Shown here piece after piece: positions 1-9,284 of a DNA stretch of 64,000 nucleotides (position 1 is the stretch's first letter; every line of letters starts with the position of its first letter). A program made the translations under genes and the position numbers. Below the pieces are notes generated by a model, which was not told the origin of the DNA, did no database searches, and was given only the letters and a program-made list of their open reading frames with translations. The DNA is from Nitrospirota bacterium (GTDB taxonomy: Bacteria > Nitrospirota > Thermodesulfovibrionia > Thermodesulfovibrionales > JdFR-88), in assembly GCA_021789555.1 (NCBI GenBank), contig JAJYJK010000007.1, positions 1-64,000 on the forward strand. Direction: 5' to 3'.

Positions 1-74
1 AAAAAGGCAACCGCAACCTCTTTAGGAAGATGCGCTTCCAGGCCCAAAAACCACTGGCGGCCACAACACCATGA

Positions 75-122
75 CCGGACATTTCTACTTTGCCGAAAAC
101 CGGACATTTCTACTTTGCCTTG
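75..122. repeat. Two tandem copies of ~ACCGGACATTTCTACTTTGCC; candidate terminal repeats of an IS21-like insertion sequence truncated by the window edge
   Basis: ccggacatttctactttgcc occurs twice about 25 bp apart; no transposase ORF visible in window. Confidence 0.4.
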
Positions 123-230
123 ACAGCCGGTGCGGCCGCCCCTTGACTGAAAGCCCATTAACTGATAAATAGTTAAAAGAGACGCGGGCCCAATCTGCGG
201 TAAAACCGATAAACAACCTGGAGGTCAATT

Positions 231-728
231 ATGGCTTTGAAATCGAAGGAAGAATCGCGGGAGCTGGCCAGGAAGGAACAGGCGCGGGCCATATCGCCGT
301 TTGAGCACCTGGAGCGGCAGTTCGAGGAATTCTTCAGGAGGCCGTTTTCCATGCTCAGGCAGCCATGGTGGCCGGCGAGAAGGGTATTCGAGGCCGAAGA
401 GCTTTCCCCATCGGTGGACATCTTCGAAGACGCCGGGGACATCGTGCTCAAGGCGGAGCTTCCCGGCATGAGCAAACAGGACATCACTGTCGATCTTACC
501 GACCACATAATCACCATCTCCGGTGAAAAGAAGAAGGAAGAAAAGATCGAGGACAAGAATTTCTATCGCGTGGAGCGCTCCTATGGGGCCTTCACCCGGT
601 CTTTCGAGTTGCCCTCCGACGTGAAGGCCGATCAGGTAAAGGCCAAATTCCACGACGGCGTACTGGAAGTCCGGCTGCCCAAGACGGAGGAGGCCAAGCG
701 GAAGGCCAAGAGCGTCCCCATAGAATAA
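231..728 (+). CDS. Hsp20/alpha-crystallin family small heat shock protein
   Basis: ACD core PSVDIFEDAGDIVLKAELPGMSKQDITVDL..ITISGEKKKEE, C-terminal GVLEVRLPK; RBS ggagg upstream of ATG. Confidence 0.95.
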   Translation: MALKSKEESRELARKEQARAISPFEHLERQFEEFFRRPFSMLRQPWWPARRVFEAEELSPSVDIFEDAGDIVLKAELPGMSKQDITVDLTDHIITISGEKKKEEKIEDKNFYRVERSYGAFTRSFELPSDVKADQVKAKFHDGVLEVRLPKTEEAKRKAKSVPIE

Positions 729-797
729 AGTCCCCGCTGCCCTGAAGGGATGGGGGAGGATGTCCTCCCCCCCCATCCCTCCGACCTGGAACCGGAA

Positions 798-820
798 GGC
801 CCCTTCAAGGGGCCGTTTTA
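798..820 (+). terminator. Rho-independent terminator downstream of hsp20
   Basis: GGCCCC-TTCAA-GGGGCC hairpin followed by GTTTTA. Confidence 0.6.
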
Positions 821-937
821 ATTGATCTTCCCTGCGGCTTGCCGCAGGGAAGCTAATGTAAGGAAATTTTCCTATTATATTCGCTCGCTTGACCCCGTGG
901 CAATTTTTTGCCCACGGGGAATACGCTCGCTGCCCAT
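820..937 (+). repeat. Interspersed structured repeat, copy 1
   Basis: 12-bp perfect hairpin CTTCCCTGCGGC-TT-GCCGCAGGGAAG, then attatattcGCTCGCTtgaCCCCGTGG..CCACGGGGaatacGCTCGCT; 64-bp core matches 18696-18759 with 6 mismatches. Confidence 0.75.
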
Positions 938-1082
938 CTCAAACCGCATGATTGGGTTATGCCTCTTGAATTAATGATATCTCTACGCCTTCGGGTTTAC
1001 TTTTCCCCGGATTTTTCAGTATCATCGAAGGTGATAATGCTCATGCAATAGTAAGACTAGGCCGCCTGAGGGATGATCCCAT

Positions 1083-1862
1083 TTGATTGATAATACCGGA
1101 TGCGGGCCGCGGGCCATGCAATGCAAAAACCGCACGTTGAATCCCCGGCTGTTACTGCGTCTGCTGGCAATCGGCATTGTCCTTTGCTCCGGCAGCGCCT
1201 ACGGGAAGCCCCTGCTGCTGAACACCTTTAATACCTATCCCCTTTCCTCTCCGCAGGGGACCGGGTATCTGGACCTTGTCATCAAGGAGGCGTTCCGCCG
1301 GATAGGGGCCGATGTGAAGATCGTCCGGCTGTCCTCCGAGCGGGGGCTCGTCAATGCCGACAGGGGTATCGATGACGGCGACTTCGTCCGTATCGCGGGG
1401 CTCGACAAGACATATCCCAACCTGGTCAGGGTGCCTGCGGCGCTCTGCGATTTCGAGTTTACCGTCTTTACGAAAGACCCCTCCATCAGGATTGAGGGGT
1501 GGCAGGGCCTGAAACCTTATAACGTCGGCATCATCACCGGCTGGAAGATACTCGAACGGAAGATCGTGGGGACCCGTTCGTTGACAAAGGTGGGAAACGC
1601 CACCGCCCTCTTTGAACTCCTCGCGCACGGCCGGGCGGACCTGGTGGTATTCGACAAGGTGGAGGGCGACGCCATCATAAAAAAGCTGGGGCTCTCCGGG
1701 ATAATAGCGCTCAGGCCGTATCTTGCCAGGCAGGACATGTACCTGTATCTGAACCGCCGCCATGCCGGCCTGGCGCGGAGGCTTGCGGAGGCGCTGCTGG
1801 AGATGAAGACGGACGGCTCCATGCGGCGCATAGCGAGGTCAGTCGCCGGCCTGAAGGAATAA
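1083..1862 (+). CDS. Periplasmic substrate-binding-domain protein (SBP_bac_3-like)
   Basis: N-terminal signal; LDLVIKEAFRRIGADVKIVRLSSERGL..., YNVGIITGWKILE, ARRLAEALLEMKTDGSMRRI typical of solute-binding fold. Confidence 0.75.
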   Translation: MIDNTGCGPRAMQCKNRTLNPRLLLRLLAIGIVLCSGSAYGKPLLLNTFNTYPLSSPQGTGYLDLVIKEAFRRIGADVKIVRLSSERGLVNADRGIDDGDFVRIAGLDKTYPNLVRVPAALCDFEFTVFTKDPSIRIEGWQGLKPYNVGIITGWKILERKIVGTRSLTKVGNATALFELLAHGRADLVVFDKVEGDAIIKKLGLSGIIALRPYLARQDMYLYLNRRHAGLARRLAEALLEMKTDGSMRRIARSVAGLKE

Positions 1863-1878
1863 TCCTGAAGGAATAATA

Positions 1879-4494
1879 ATGGCCGACGAGCAGAGACAGA
1901 TCCAAAACCGTATCGGGCGGCGCCTCCTGAAAAAGGTCCTCCTCTTCAGCTTCGTGGTGACGATTATTTTCACGGTCATCCAGGCATGGATGGACTACAG
2001 CATCCGGATGTCGGGCATCAACGAAACGATCGGGCAGGTCAAAAAAGTCCAGGTCAGAGGGCTTATCACCGCTCTCTGGAACTACGACATGCAGGAGCTC
2101 GCCGCCGAAGTCGAGGGGATACACCATTTCAATTATCTGAATTACGCGGCGGTCATCGACCGCGGCAAGTTGATCGCCCAGGCGGGGCAAAAGAAGCGGA
2201 AAAATGTCATCACGCGGGAAATAGCGCTCACGCGGGACTATAACGGCAGGCAAGTCATGCTCGGCACCCTCTACCTGCAGGCCGACACCGCCCTGGTGGT
2301 CCGTGACGTCCTTGCCAGGATTGCGCTTATCTTCCTGTTCCAGGCGGCGACGGTCGCCATTGTGGCGTTTTTTCTCCTGTGGCTGTTCGGGCGAATGGTC
2401 ACACGGCATCTCTCCATAGCCGCAAGCTATTTCCGCTCCTTCAACGTCGCCGGCATGAATGCCCCGCTCGTGCTCGACAAGCCGGCGAAAGACGATGAAC
2501 TGGACACCCTGGCCGGCGCTTTCAACATGATGCGCGAGCACCTTGCCGCCTCCTACCTGCAGCAGCTCTGCGCGCAGCAGGAAATCGAGGAGAGCGAGAG
2601 GCGGTTCCGCGTGCTGTTTGAGCAGGCGCCTGACGCCATCACCGTTTACGACCAGGACGAAAACCGGTTCGTTGACGCAAATGAAAACGCGGAGCGCCTC
2701 TTCGCGCTCAGCCGCGAGGAACTCTTGAAGACCGGTCCGCGGCAGATCTATCCCGACGCCCAGCCGGACGGCCGTTTAATCTCCGAGAGCATATCGGAGA
2801 ATATCAAGCTCACCCTTGCCGGGGAGTCGGTGGCCCTCGACAGGCTGATCCGGTGCGCCGACGGCAAAGAGCGCCTCTGCGAGGTGCGCCTTGTAAGGCT
2901 GCCCTCCGGGGAGCGAAGGCTGATCAGGGCCAGCTATATCGACGTGACCGAGCGCAGGCAGGCGGAAAAAGCCCTCTTCTACGCGGAGAAAAAATTCAGG
3001 GACCTCCTCGAGACCATCCAGCTCATAGCCGTCATGCTGGACTGCGACGGCAACGTCGTCTTCTGCAACGACTACTTCCTCGGCCTGACGGGATGGTCCA
3101 GGGACGAGGCGCTGGGCAACAACTGGTTCGATATGTTTTTGCCCGGTGAAAACAGGGAGACCGTGAAATCCGTCTTCAAATCCATCTTGCGGGACAATGC
3201 GCCCCTGCATTACGAAAACCCCATCGTCACCCGCGAGGGCGCCAAACGGCTCGTCATATGGGACAATTCCGTCTTGCGGAATTTCGGGGGCGACGTCATC
3301 GGCACCGCGAGCCTGGGCATCGACGTCACGGAGCACCGGAGGCTCGAAGAGCAGCTGCGCCAGGCCCAGAAGATGGAGGCCATCGGACAGCTGGCCGGCG
3401 GCGTGGCGCATGACTTCAACAATATCCTCTGCGCCATCGTGGGATACGCGCACCTGGCGCTCATGAAGATGCCGGAGGGCGATCCGGTCAGGGGCAACAT
3501 GGAACAGATACTCCGGGCGTCGGAGAGGGCGACCACGCTCACCAGGAGCCTGCTTTCATTCAGCAGGAAGCAGATCATCAACCCGAGGCCCAACAACCTG
3601 ACCGATATCATAAGGGGGCTTGAGAAATTCCTTTCGAGGCTGATCAGGGAAGACATCGAAATGAAGATCAAATGCGGCGAGGGCGATATGATGATCTTCG
3701 CCGACAGGGGGCAGATCGAACAGATGCTGATGAACCTCGTCACCAATGCCAGAGACGCCATGCCCGGGGGCGGGCATATAGCGATAGGTACAGTGAAGGT
3801 GCGCATGGATGAGGAATTCATAAGGATGCACGGCTACGGGAAGCCCGGCGCATACGCCGCTATCGTCGTCTCGGACACGGGCGAGGGGATGGACGCAAAG
3901 ACGAAGGAAAGGATATTCGAGCCCTTCTTTACAACGAGGGAGCAGGGGAAGGGCACCGGCCTCGGGCTCTCCATGGTCTACGGCATAGTGAAGCAGCATG
4001 AGGGCTTTATCGACGTGGACAGCGAACAGGGGAAAGGGGCGGAGTTCAGGATTTACCTGCCGCTTGTAAGCGCCGCCGTCCCGGACAGGCAAAGGGACAT
4101 AAGGCTGCCCGAGGCGGAGGGGGGGGTTGAGACGCTGCTCGTTGCGGAGGACGATGAGGCGATAAGGCAACTGAACACCGAACTGCTGCGGAATTACGGC
4201 TACAGGATAATCGAGGCGGTCGACGGCGAGGACGCGGTCGCCAAATTCAGGCAGAACATGGATGACGTGCAACTCATTATCATGGACGGCATCATGCCCA
4301 AGAAAAACGGGAAAGAGGCGTATGAGGAGATACGGGCGATAAACCCCTCGGTAAGGGTGATCTATTTGAGCGGCTACGCGGAGGACATCATCAGCAGGGA
4401 GGGCCTGCTCGAACCGGGGACAAATTTTATCCTGAAACCCGTCACGCCCGCGAACCTGCTGAAGAAGGTGAGGGAGGTGCTGGACGGGGACTAA
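1879..4494 (+). CDS. Hybrid sensor histidine kinase (sensor-HAMP-PAS-PAS-HisKA-HATPase-REC)
   Basis: LAGGVAHDFNNIL H-box, DTGEGMD / GTGLGLSMVYGIVKQHEG ATPase boxes, C-terminal receiver (LLVAEDDEAIR, IIMDGIMPKKNG). Confidence 0.93.
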   Translation: MADEQRQIQNRIGRRLLKKVLLFSFVVTIIFTVIQAWMDYSIRMSGINETIGQVKKVQVRGLITALWNYDMQELAAEVEGIHHFNYLNYAAVIDRGKLIAQAGQKKRKNVITREIALTRDYNGRQVMLGTLYLQADTALVVRDVLARIALIFLFQAATVAIVAFFLLWLFGRMVTRHLSIAASYFRSFNVAGMNAPLVLDKPAKDDELDTLAGAFNMMREHLAASYLQQLCAQQEIEESERRFRVLFEQAPDAITVYDQDENRFVDANENAERLFALSREELLKTGPRQIYPDAQPDGRLISESISENIKLTLAGESVALDRLIRCADGKERLCEVRLVRLPSGERRLIRASYIDVTERRQAEKALFYAEKKFRDLLETIQLIAVMLDCDGNVVFCNDYFLGLTGWSRDEALGNNWFDMFLPGENRETVKSVFKSILRDNAPLHYENPIVTREGAKRLVIWDNSVLRNFGGDVIGTASLGIDVTEHRRLEEQLRQAQKMEAIGQLAGGVAHDFNNILCAIVGYAHLALMKMPEGDPVRGNMEQILRASERATTLTRSLLSFSRKQIINPRPNNLTDIIRGLEKFLSRLIREDIEMKIKCGEGDMMIFADRGQIEQMLMNLVTNARDAMPGGGHIAIGTVKVRMDEEFIRMHGYGKPGAYAAIVVSDTGEGMDAKTKERIFEPFFTTREQGKGTGLGLSMVYGIVKQHEGFIDVDSEQGKGAEFRIYLPLVSAAVPDRQRDIRLPEAEGGVETLLVAEDDEAIRQLNTELLRNYGYRIIEAVDGEDAVAKFRQNMDDVQLIIMDGIMPKKNGKEAYEEIRAINPSVRVIYLSGYAEDIISREGLLEPGTNFILKPVTPANLLKKVREVLDGD

Positions 4495-4510
4495 TACCGG
4501 GACAGACTCC

Positions 4511-5233
4511 TCAGCCGCGCGACTCCCAGGCCATCGCCTCCCGGTACTCGCGGAAAAGCCTCTCCCGCCTCCTGAACTCCGGGGAGTGCATGGAGCGCCT
4601 GCCGTTTTTTAGCGCGACCCCCAGCTGCGCATGGAGCATCTCGTGGTAGACCACGAACCGGAGGTAATAGGACGGCACGCCCTTTCTGTCGAGCAGAGGG
4701 TTTATCTTTATGAGCCCGCGGCCGCCGTTTACAGGCGGCGAGTAACTGCCCAGTGTGCGCTTCTTCACGGAGCATCTGGGGGGCCTGCGGCCCCATCCGA
4801 TATCGCAGGCAAGCCCGCCGTCGAAATATTGCCTGTTGACCGAATCGTACGCGAGGGCGAGGTCGTGGAACCTGCCGGCAGTCCTTGGCGGGGGATTTTC
4901 TCCCGTCCGCCTGCCGGGGGCTGGCCCCCTTTCGATCTCCCCTTGGTTTTCCCTTATGTAGCGCGACAGGACCGGAAAGCGCTCGCCTTTCCTGCGGTTT
5001 CTAATGAACCTGGCTATCTCCGAGACGACCTCCGGGCCGGCCTTGAGGAATATCGCGTGGAGCCTGAGGCTTGTCCCGCCGCCCGAGCGCCTCAGGGACA
5101 AAACGCTCACCGAATTCGAAGTGATGGCGATGGAAACAGGCGCGCCGGTCAGGGCGCAAAGCCGCCTCTCAAGGCCCTTTTCATCCCACCCGAAAGGCAG
5201 TACGGGCTGCAGGTCTTCCTCCACAAAAGGCAC
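4511..5233 (-). CDS. SprT-like zinc metalloprotease-domain protein
   Basis: YHEMLHAQLG HExxH motif with downstream HSPEFRRRERLF. Confidence 0.75.
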   Translation of the reverse strand: MPFVEEDLQPVLPFGWDEKGLERRLCALTGAPVSIAITSNSVSVLSLRRSGGGTSLRLHAIFLKAGPEVVSEIARFIRNRRKGERFPVLSRYIRENQGEIERGPAPGRRTGENPPPRTAGRFHDLALAYDSVNRQYFDGGLACDIGWGRRPPRCSVKKRTLGSYSPPVNGGRGLIKINPLLDRKGVPSYYLRFVVYHEMLHAQLGVALKNGRRSMHSPEFRRRERLFREYREAMAWESRG

Positions 5234-5377
5234 CCGTAAGTATAACCCAAGCCCGGCGCCGGAAGATACCTCAGCCCCGCCCGATAGTCGGGCAGGGAAA
5301 GTTACTGTATAATTTGGCTGGGAGGGCCGTCTTTCCCCCGATTGTCCGGATTTTCAATGACGAAAGGAGCAACTGGC

Positions 5378-5854
5378 ATGAAAAGACCGGCCGAAAAGAC
5401 CGAGGATTTTTTGAACCTGATGGTGGACTGGCAGGCGACCGAGTACCAGATGATCGAATACGCGGGCAGGGAGGCCCCGAAGACCAAAATCCCCCTCATA
5501 AAGACCATGCTGCATGCGATGGAGTTTGAGGCAAAAAAGCGCTGCCTCATACAGCAGATGCTCATCGAGAGCGTCAAGAAAGAGGCGGTAAACCTGGACC
5601 CCGAGGACCTGCAGGCGCTCTCGGCCCATTTGAACCGCCAGATAGAGGCGGAGGAAAAGGCCCTCCCCCTGGCGGAGGCGGCGCTCGAAAAAAGCGAACT
5701 CTTCATGCCGCGCTTCCTGCTTTCATACCTCGTCTCGGAATTGAAGAAGGAAAACAGCCTCCTGAGACAGTTTGAAGACGAGGTCAAGGGCGCGGCGATT
5801 TCGACCTCGGCCGGCTCAAAGCTATTTGATTCCGGCAAAACGGGGGCTCTCTGA
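5378..5854 (+). CDS. Conserved hypothetical helical protein (possible ferritin-like fold)
   Basis: ORF with good RBS (aaaggag) upstream of internal ATG 5378; helical Glu/His-rich sequence; family not recognised. Confidence 0.55.
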   Translation: MKRPAEKTEDFLNLMVDWQATEYQMIEYAGREAPKTKIPLIKTMLHAMEFEAKKRCLIQQMLIESVKKEAVNLDPEDLQALSAHLNRQIEAEEKALPLAEAALEKSELFMPRFLLSYLVSELKKENSLLRQFEDEVKGAAISTSAGSKLFDSGKTGAL

Positions 5855-5922
5855 TTCAGGCAGCGGGCAGCCGTAGACGCGATTGACCGCGCAGGCATCC
5901 TCTGCTAAAGTTTTCTCCTGAG

Positions 5923-7083
5923 ATGCGATACTCGAGTGTTGCCCTTTCCGTGCCTTTCAGCAAATTGAACCTCTTCATCGAAGAGCTCGGCCTCACCGCG
6001 TCCGAACTCGCGGTCCTCGAACCCTACAAGGGGCTCTTCGGCGAAAAGGCGCGTGAATTTGCCGGCTATTTCTACGATGTCTTCACGGGCATAAGCGATA
6101 CCAGGAAGATCATCGAGCAGCTTGAAAACCCTCAGATGCTCAAAAACGACTGGGCCAACTGGTTCAGGACGGTCTTCACACTCGAACTGGACGAGAATTT
6201 AATGGCGTATCTGTGGAAGATAGGCATAAGGCACGTGGAGGTCAATCTGGACCAGCGTTACACGAACCTGGGTTTCTCGATGGTGAGGAAGTTCTGCGGG
6301 CGGATAATCCGGAGCGATGTGCCGGCGGAAGACCAGATAAAGGTCTCCTCCGTCATAGACAGGATACTGGATTTCTGCCTGCTCACCGAGACCAGCGCGT
6401 ACATAGACGCCACGAGCCGCTGCGACCTGGAGATCATAAAGGGCATCGCAGACCGGATAAGAAACCCCATAACCATAATAGGGGGCAATTTAAGAAGGAT
6501 CCAAAAACTACTCGACGTAAAAGACCCCTCGTACTGCGTCGTGGAAGACATCATCGCCCAAAGTTCCAGATGCGAGACCATGGTGGCGGACATCAGGACA
6601 TACGTCGAGATGTTCCAGAAAGAGGCCTACCCCGTAAAGATATCTCTTCCGGACCTGGTAAAACTCGTGCTTGAGGAGCTTGCGGAAAAGGCGAAAGCGG
6701 CCGGGATAGCGATAGAGACCGGCATAGACCCCCGGACAGGCTCCATCGAGGCGGACCCCCCGGACATCAAGACCGCGTTCTATCGGGTAGTGGAAAACGC
6801 CATCGAGGCCGCGGCCGAGTCCCCGGGACCGAGGGTCACCATCACATCGGAGCCCTACCGGGCCCCCTTTAACGCCGTAAAGATAACCATCTTCAACACC
6901 GGCGTGCCGCCCCGCCCCGAAGAGGTGGAGCGGATGTTCTCCCTCTTTTACTCCACCAAGCCCGGCGGCTCCGGCCTGGGCCTGCCCATAGCCCGTCTGG
7001 CAATAAAAAAGAGCTTCGGCAGGCTCGCCCTCGAGCCCGTCGCCGAGGGCACACGGGCGGTGATAGTCCTTCCAAAAGGATGA
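5923..7083 (+). CDS. Protoglobin-domain sensor with degenerate histidine kinase module
   Basis: Protoglobin pattern IGIRHVEVNLDQRYTNLGFSMVRKFC; HATPase boxes VVENAIEAA, FYSTKPGGSGLGLPIAR; H-box reads GIADRIRNPITIIGG. Confidence 0.8.
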   Translation: MRYSSVALSVPFSKLNLFIEELGLTASELAVLEPYKGLFGEKAREFAGYFYDVFTGISDTRKIIEQLENPQMLKNDWANWFRTVFTLELDENLMAYLWKIGIRHVEVNLDQRYTNLGFSMVRKFCGRIIRSDVPAEDQIKVSSVIDRILDFCLLTETSAYIDATSRCDLEIIKGIADRIRNPITIIGGNLRRIQKLLDVKDPSYCVVEDIIAQSSRCETMVADIRTYVEMFQKEAYPVKISLPDLVKLVLEELAEKAKAAGIAIETGIDPRTGSIEADPPDIKTAFYRVVENAIEAAAESPGPRVTITSEPYRAPFNAVKITIFNTGVPPRPEEVERMFSLFYSTKPGGSGLGLPIARLAIKKSFGRLALEPVAEGTRAVIVLPKG

Positions 7084-7085
7084 GG

Positions 7086-7451
7086 CTACAGGGGTTTTAG
7101 CACACAGTTTTCGAGGATGACCTTGTAGAAATACCCCGCGCCGAAATCCTTGTCTGCGGAGACCGTGCAGGTGGCGCTCACGCGCTCACCCGGCTTGGCG
7201 GACTGGCTGGTGGTAAGGACTACCTCGTCCATCCCCTTTGAACCCGTCCCGTCCTTCAGGTGTATCCAGTTTTTGCCCATGATGTTCTTGTTGATCTTGA
7301 TCACGCGCCCCGAAACCACGGCCTTTTTGCCATTGAGCTTTGTCCTGCCCGCATAGAGCGCCTTAATCGAAATCGCATGCGCCGTCCCAGCCGGGGCCAG
7401 AAACAGCAAGGCCAACGAAAGCAGGGAGGCAATTCGCACCAGTTTTTTCAT
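7086..7451 (-). CDS. Exported OB-fold-like protein
   Basis: Signal peptide MKKLVRIASLLSLALLFLAPAGTAHA followed by KKAVVSGRVIKINKNIMGKNWIHLKDGTG. Confidence 0.65.
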   Translation of the reverse strand: MKKLVRIASLLSLALLFLAPAGTAHAISIKALYAGRTKLNGKKAVVSGRVIKINKNIMGKNWIHLKDGTGSKGMDEVVLTTSQSAKPGERVSATCTVSADKDFGAGYFYKVILENCVLKPL

Positions 7452-7561
7452 CGGGAAATTCTCCTTGGGCGTTTTATGGAAATCGACCACTAGAATACAT
7501 TAAGCCCCTGGGATTAATCAATCTCGCCCTCCGCCGGCGGCGAGGGCCGCTTCGGGGTTTA

Positions 7562-9268
7562 TTATCTCCGTCTGAACATCCTCTTAAGCTCCTCATGGCC
7601 CAGACGCACGCGGGTGGGCCTGCCGTGCGGGCAATGCTCCGGGTCCTCGCATCTTTCGAGATCTTCGAGGAGCCTCTCGAATTCGGCCTCGGAAAGCGCT
7701 TCTGATCCGCGGACGGAGGCGTGGCAGGCAAGCCTGGCGGCCACCTTCTTTTTAAGCCCGGAGGCATCGGCGGCCCTGTCCTCCTGGAGCCCGAAGGCCG
7801 CATCGGCGATCAAAGAGGCGTAATCGACGTCCGCCTTTTTCAGAAACTCCTCCGGGGCGCTCCGAAGTATTACGCTTTGCCCGCCGAACTCCTCCACTTC
7901 AAACCCCATCTCCAGCAGCAACTCCCGGTGGCCGAGCACCGCCTGCCTCTCCCCGGGGGAAAGCTCCATGCAAAGGGGGAAGAGGAACTGGCCCGGACAG
8001 GGCCCGACATTTTTCAGGAGTTTCTCGTACATCACGCGTTCATGGGCGGCGTGCTGGTCCAGCAGTATGACCCCCTGCCCATCCGAATAGGCGTAAAACA
8101 TCTCGCCAAGACGGATGAAGGGGCGCCTTTTCTTCCCCGCGGGGCCCATCAGGAGATCAAGCGGCGCGGCCCCCTCCGGATAAACGGCCTGCCCTCCGGA
8201 ATAGACGCTCATCCCCTCCGAAGCCGGAAGGGCCCCCGGGCCGGCCGCGAGCCCGAAGGTCCCGGCGGGCAGCGCGCCCCCCGGCTCCTCCTGCCGCCCG
8301 GTCTTCATCACCGCGCCCCTTATGAGCCTGTACAGACGGTCCTTCTCCGTGAAGCGCACCTCCTCTTTCTGCGGATGCACATTCACGTCGACGGCGCGGG
8401 GGTCGGCCTCTATGAAGATGAAAAAGACCGGGTGCCTGCCTGCGGGCAGGGCGGCGAGCCCCCCATAGACGGCATGCCCCAGGCCGGGGTCCCTCACGGG
8501 CCTGCCGTTTACAAAGATAAACTGATGGCTCCTCGAAGCCCTCCAGTTGCCGTCCCTTGAAAAAAAGACTTTTAGCCCAAACCCCCTCTCGTCCGCTCCG
8601 CCCTCCAGAAGCCCTTCCAAAAACTTCCCCCCGTATATCTGCATTATCCTCTCGCGCTCATCTTGCGCCGGGGGAAGCTCCATGCACATCTGGCCGTCCA
8701 CATGGAGGGTGAAGCCGGTGCCGGGGTGCGAGAGCGCCTGCCTGGTAAGGGCGCTTATTATCTGGAGATTTTCGGCGGCATCCGATTTGAGGAATTTTCT
8801 CCTCGCCGGGGTGTTGAAGAATAGCTCCCGCACCTCGACCGTCGTGCCCCGCGCCGGGGCCGGACGGCTCTCGATGATCCTGCCCGCCCTCGCCTCCATA
8901 TGAAGCCCTTCGGAGGCGCCCGCGGGGGCCGTCAGGAGGGTGAGCTCCGAGACCGCGGCTATGGACGGGAGGGCCTCCCCCCTGAAACCAAGCGTGGTTA
9001 TGCCGGAGAGGTCTTCCCCGGAGGCTATCTTGCTTGTCGCGTGGCGCTCAAGGCTCAAAACGGCATCCCCGGGGCCCATGCCCTCCCCGTCGTCCAGGAC
9101 CGATATGAAGGCCTTGCCGCCCTTTTTGACCTCCACCTTTATATGGCCAGCGCCCGCGTCCAGGGAATTTTCGACAAGCTCTTTCACGGCCCCGGAGGGC
9201 CTCTCTATCACCTCGCCGGCCCTGAGCCTGTCGCTCACCTCGGGGGCCAATATCTTTATCTTTCCCAT
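7562..9268 (-). CDS. mutL: DNA mismatch repair protein MutL
   Basis: RAGEVIERPSGAVKELVENSLDAGA, TLGFRGEALPSIAAVSEL, C-terminal DQHAAHERVMYE. Confidence 0.95.
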   Translation of the reverse strand: MGKIKILAPEVSDRLRAGEVIERPSGAVKELVENSLDAGAGHIKVEVKKGGKAFISVLDDGEGMGPGDAVLSLERHATSKIASGEDLSGITTLGFRGEALPSIAAVSELTLLTAPAGASEGLHMEARAGRIIESRPAPARGTTVEVRELFFNTPARRKFLKSDAAENLQIISALTRQALSHPGTGFTLHVDGQMCMELPPAQDERERIMQIYGGKFLEGLLEGGADERGFGLKVFFSRDGNWRASRSHQFIFVNGRPVRDPGLGHAVYGGLAALPAGRHPVFFIFIEADPRAVDVNVHPQKEEVRFTEKDRLYRLIRGAVMKTGRQEEPGGALPAGTFGLAAGPGALPASEGMSVYSGGQAVYPEGAAPLDLLMGPAGKKRRPFIRLGEMFYAYSDGQGVILLDQHAAHERVMYEKLLKNVGPCPGQFLFPLCMELSPGERQAVLGHRELLLEMGFEVEEFGGQSVILRSAPEEFLKKADVDYASLIADAAFGLQEDRAADASGLKKKVAARLACHASVRGSEALSEAEFERLLEDLERCEDPEHCPHGRPTRVRLGHEELKRMFRRR

Positions 9269-9284
9269 TGATATAGATTGTAAA

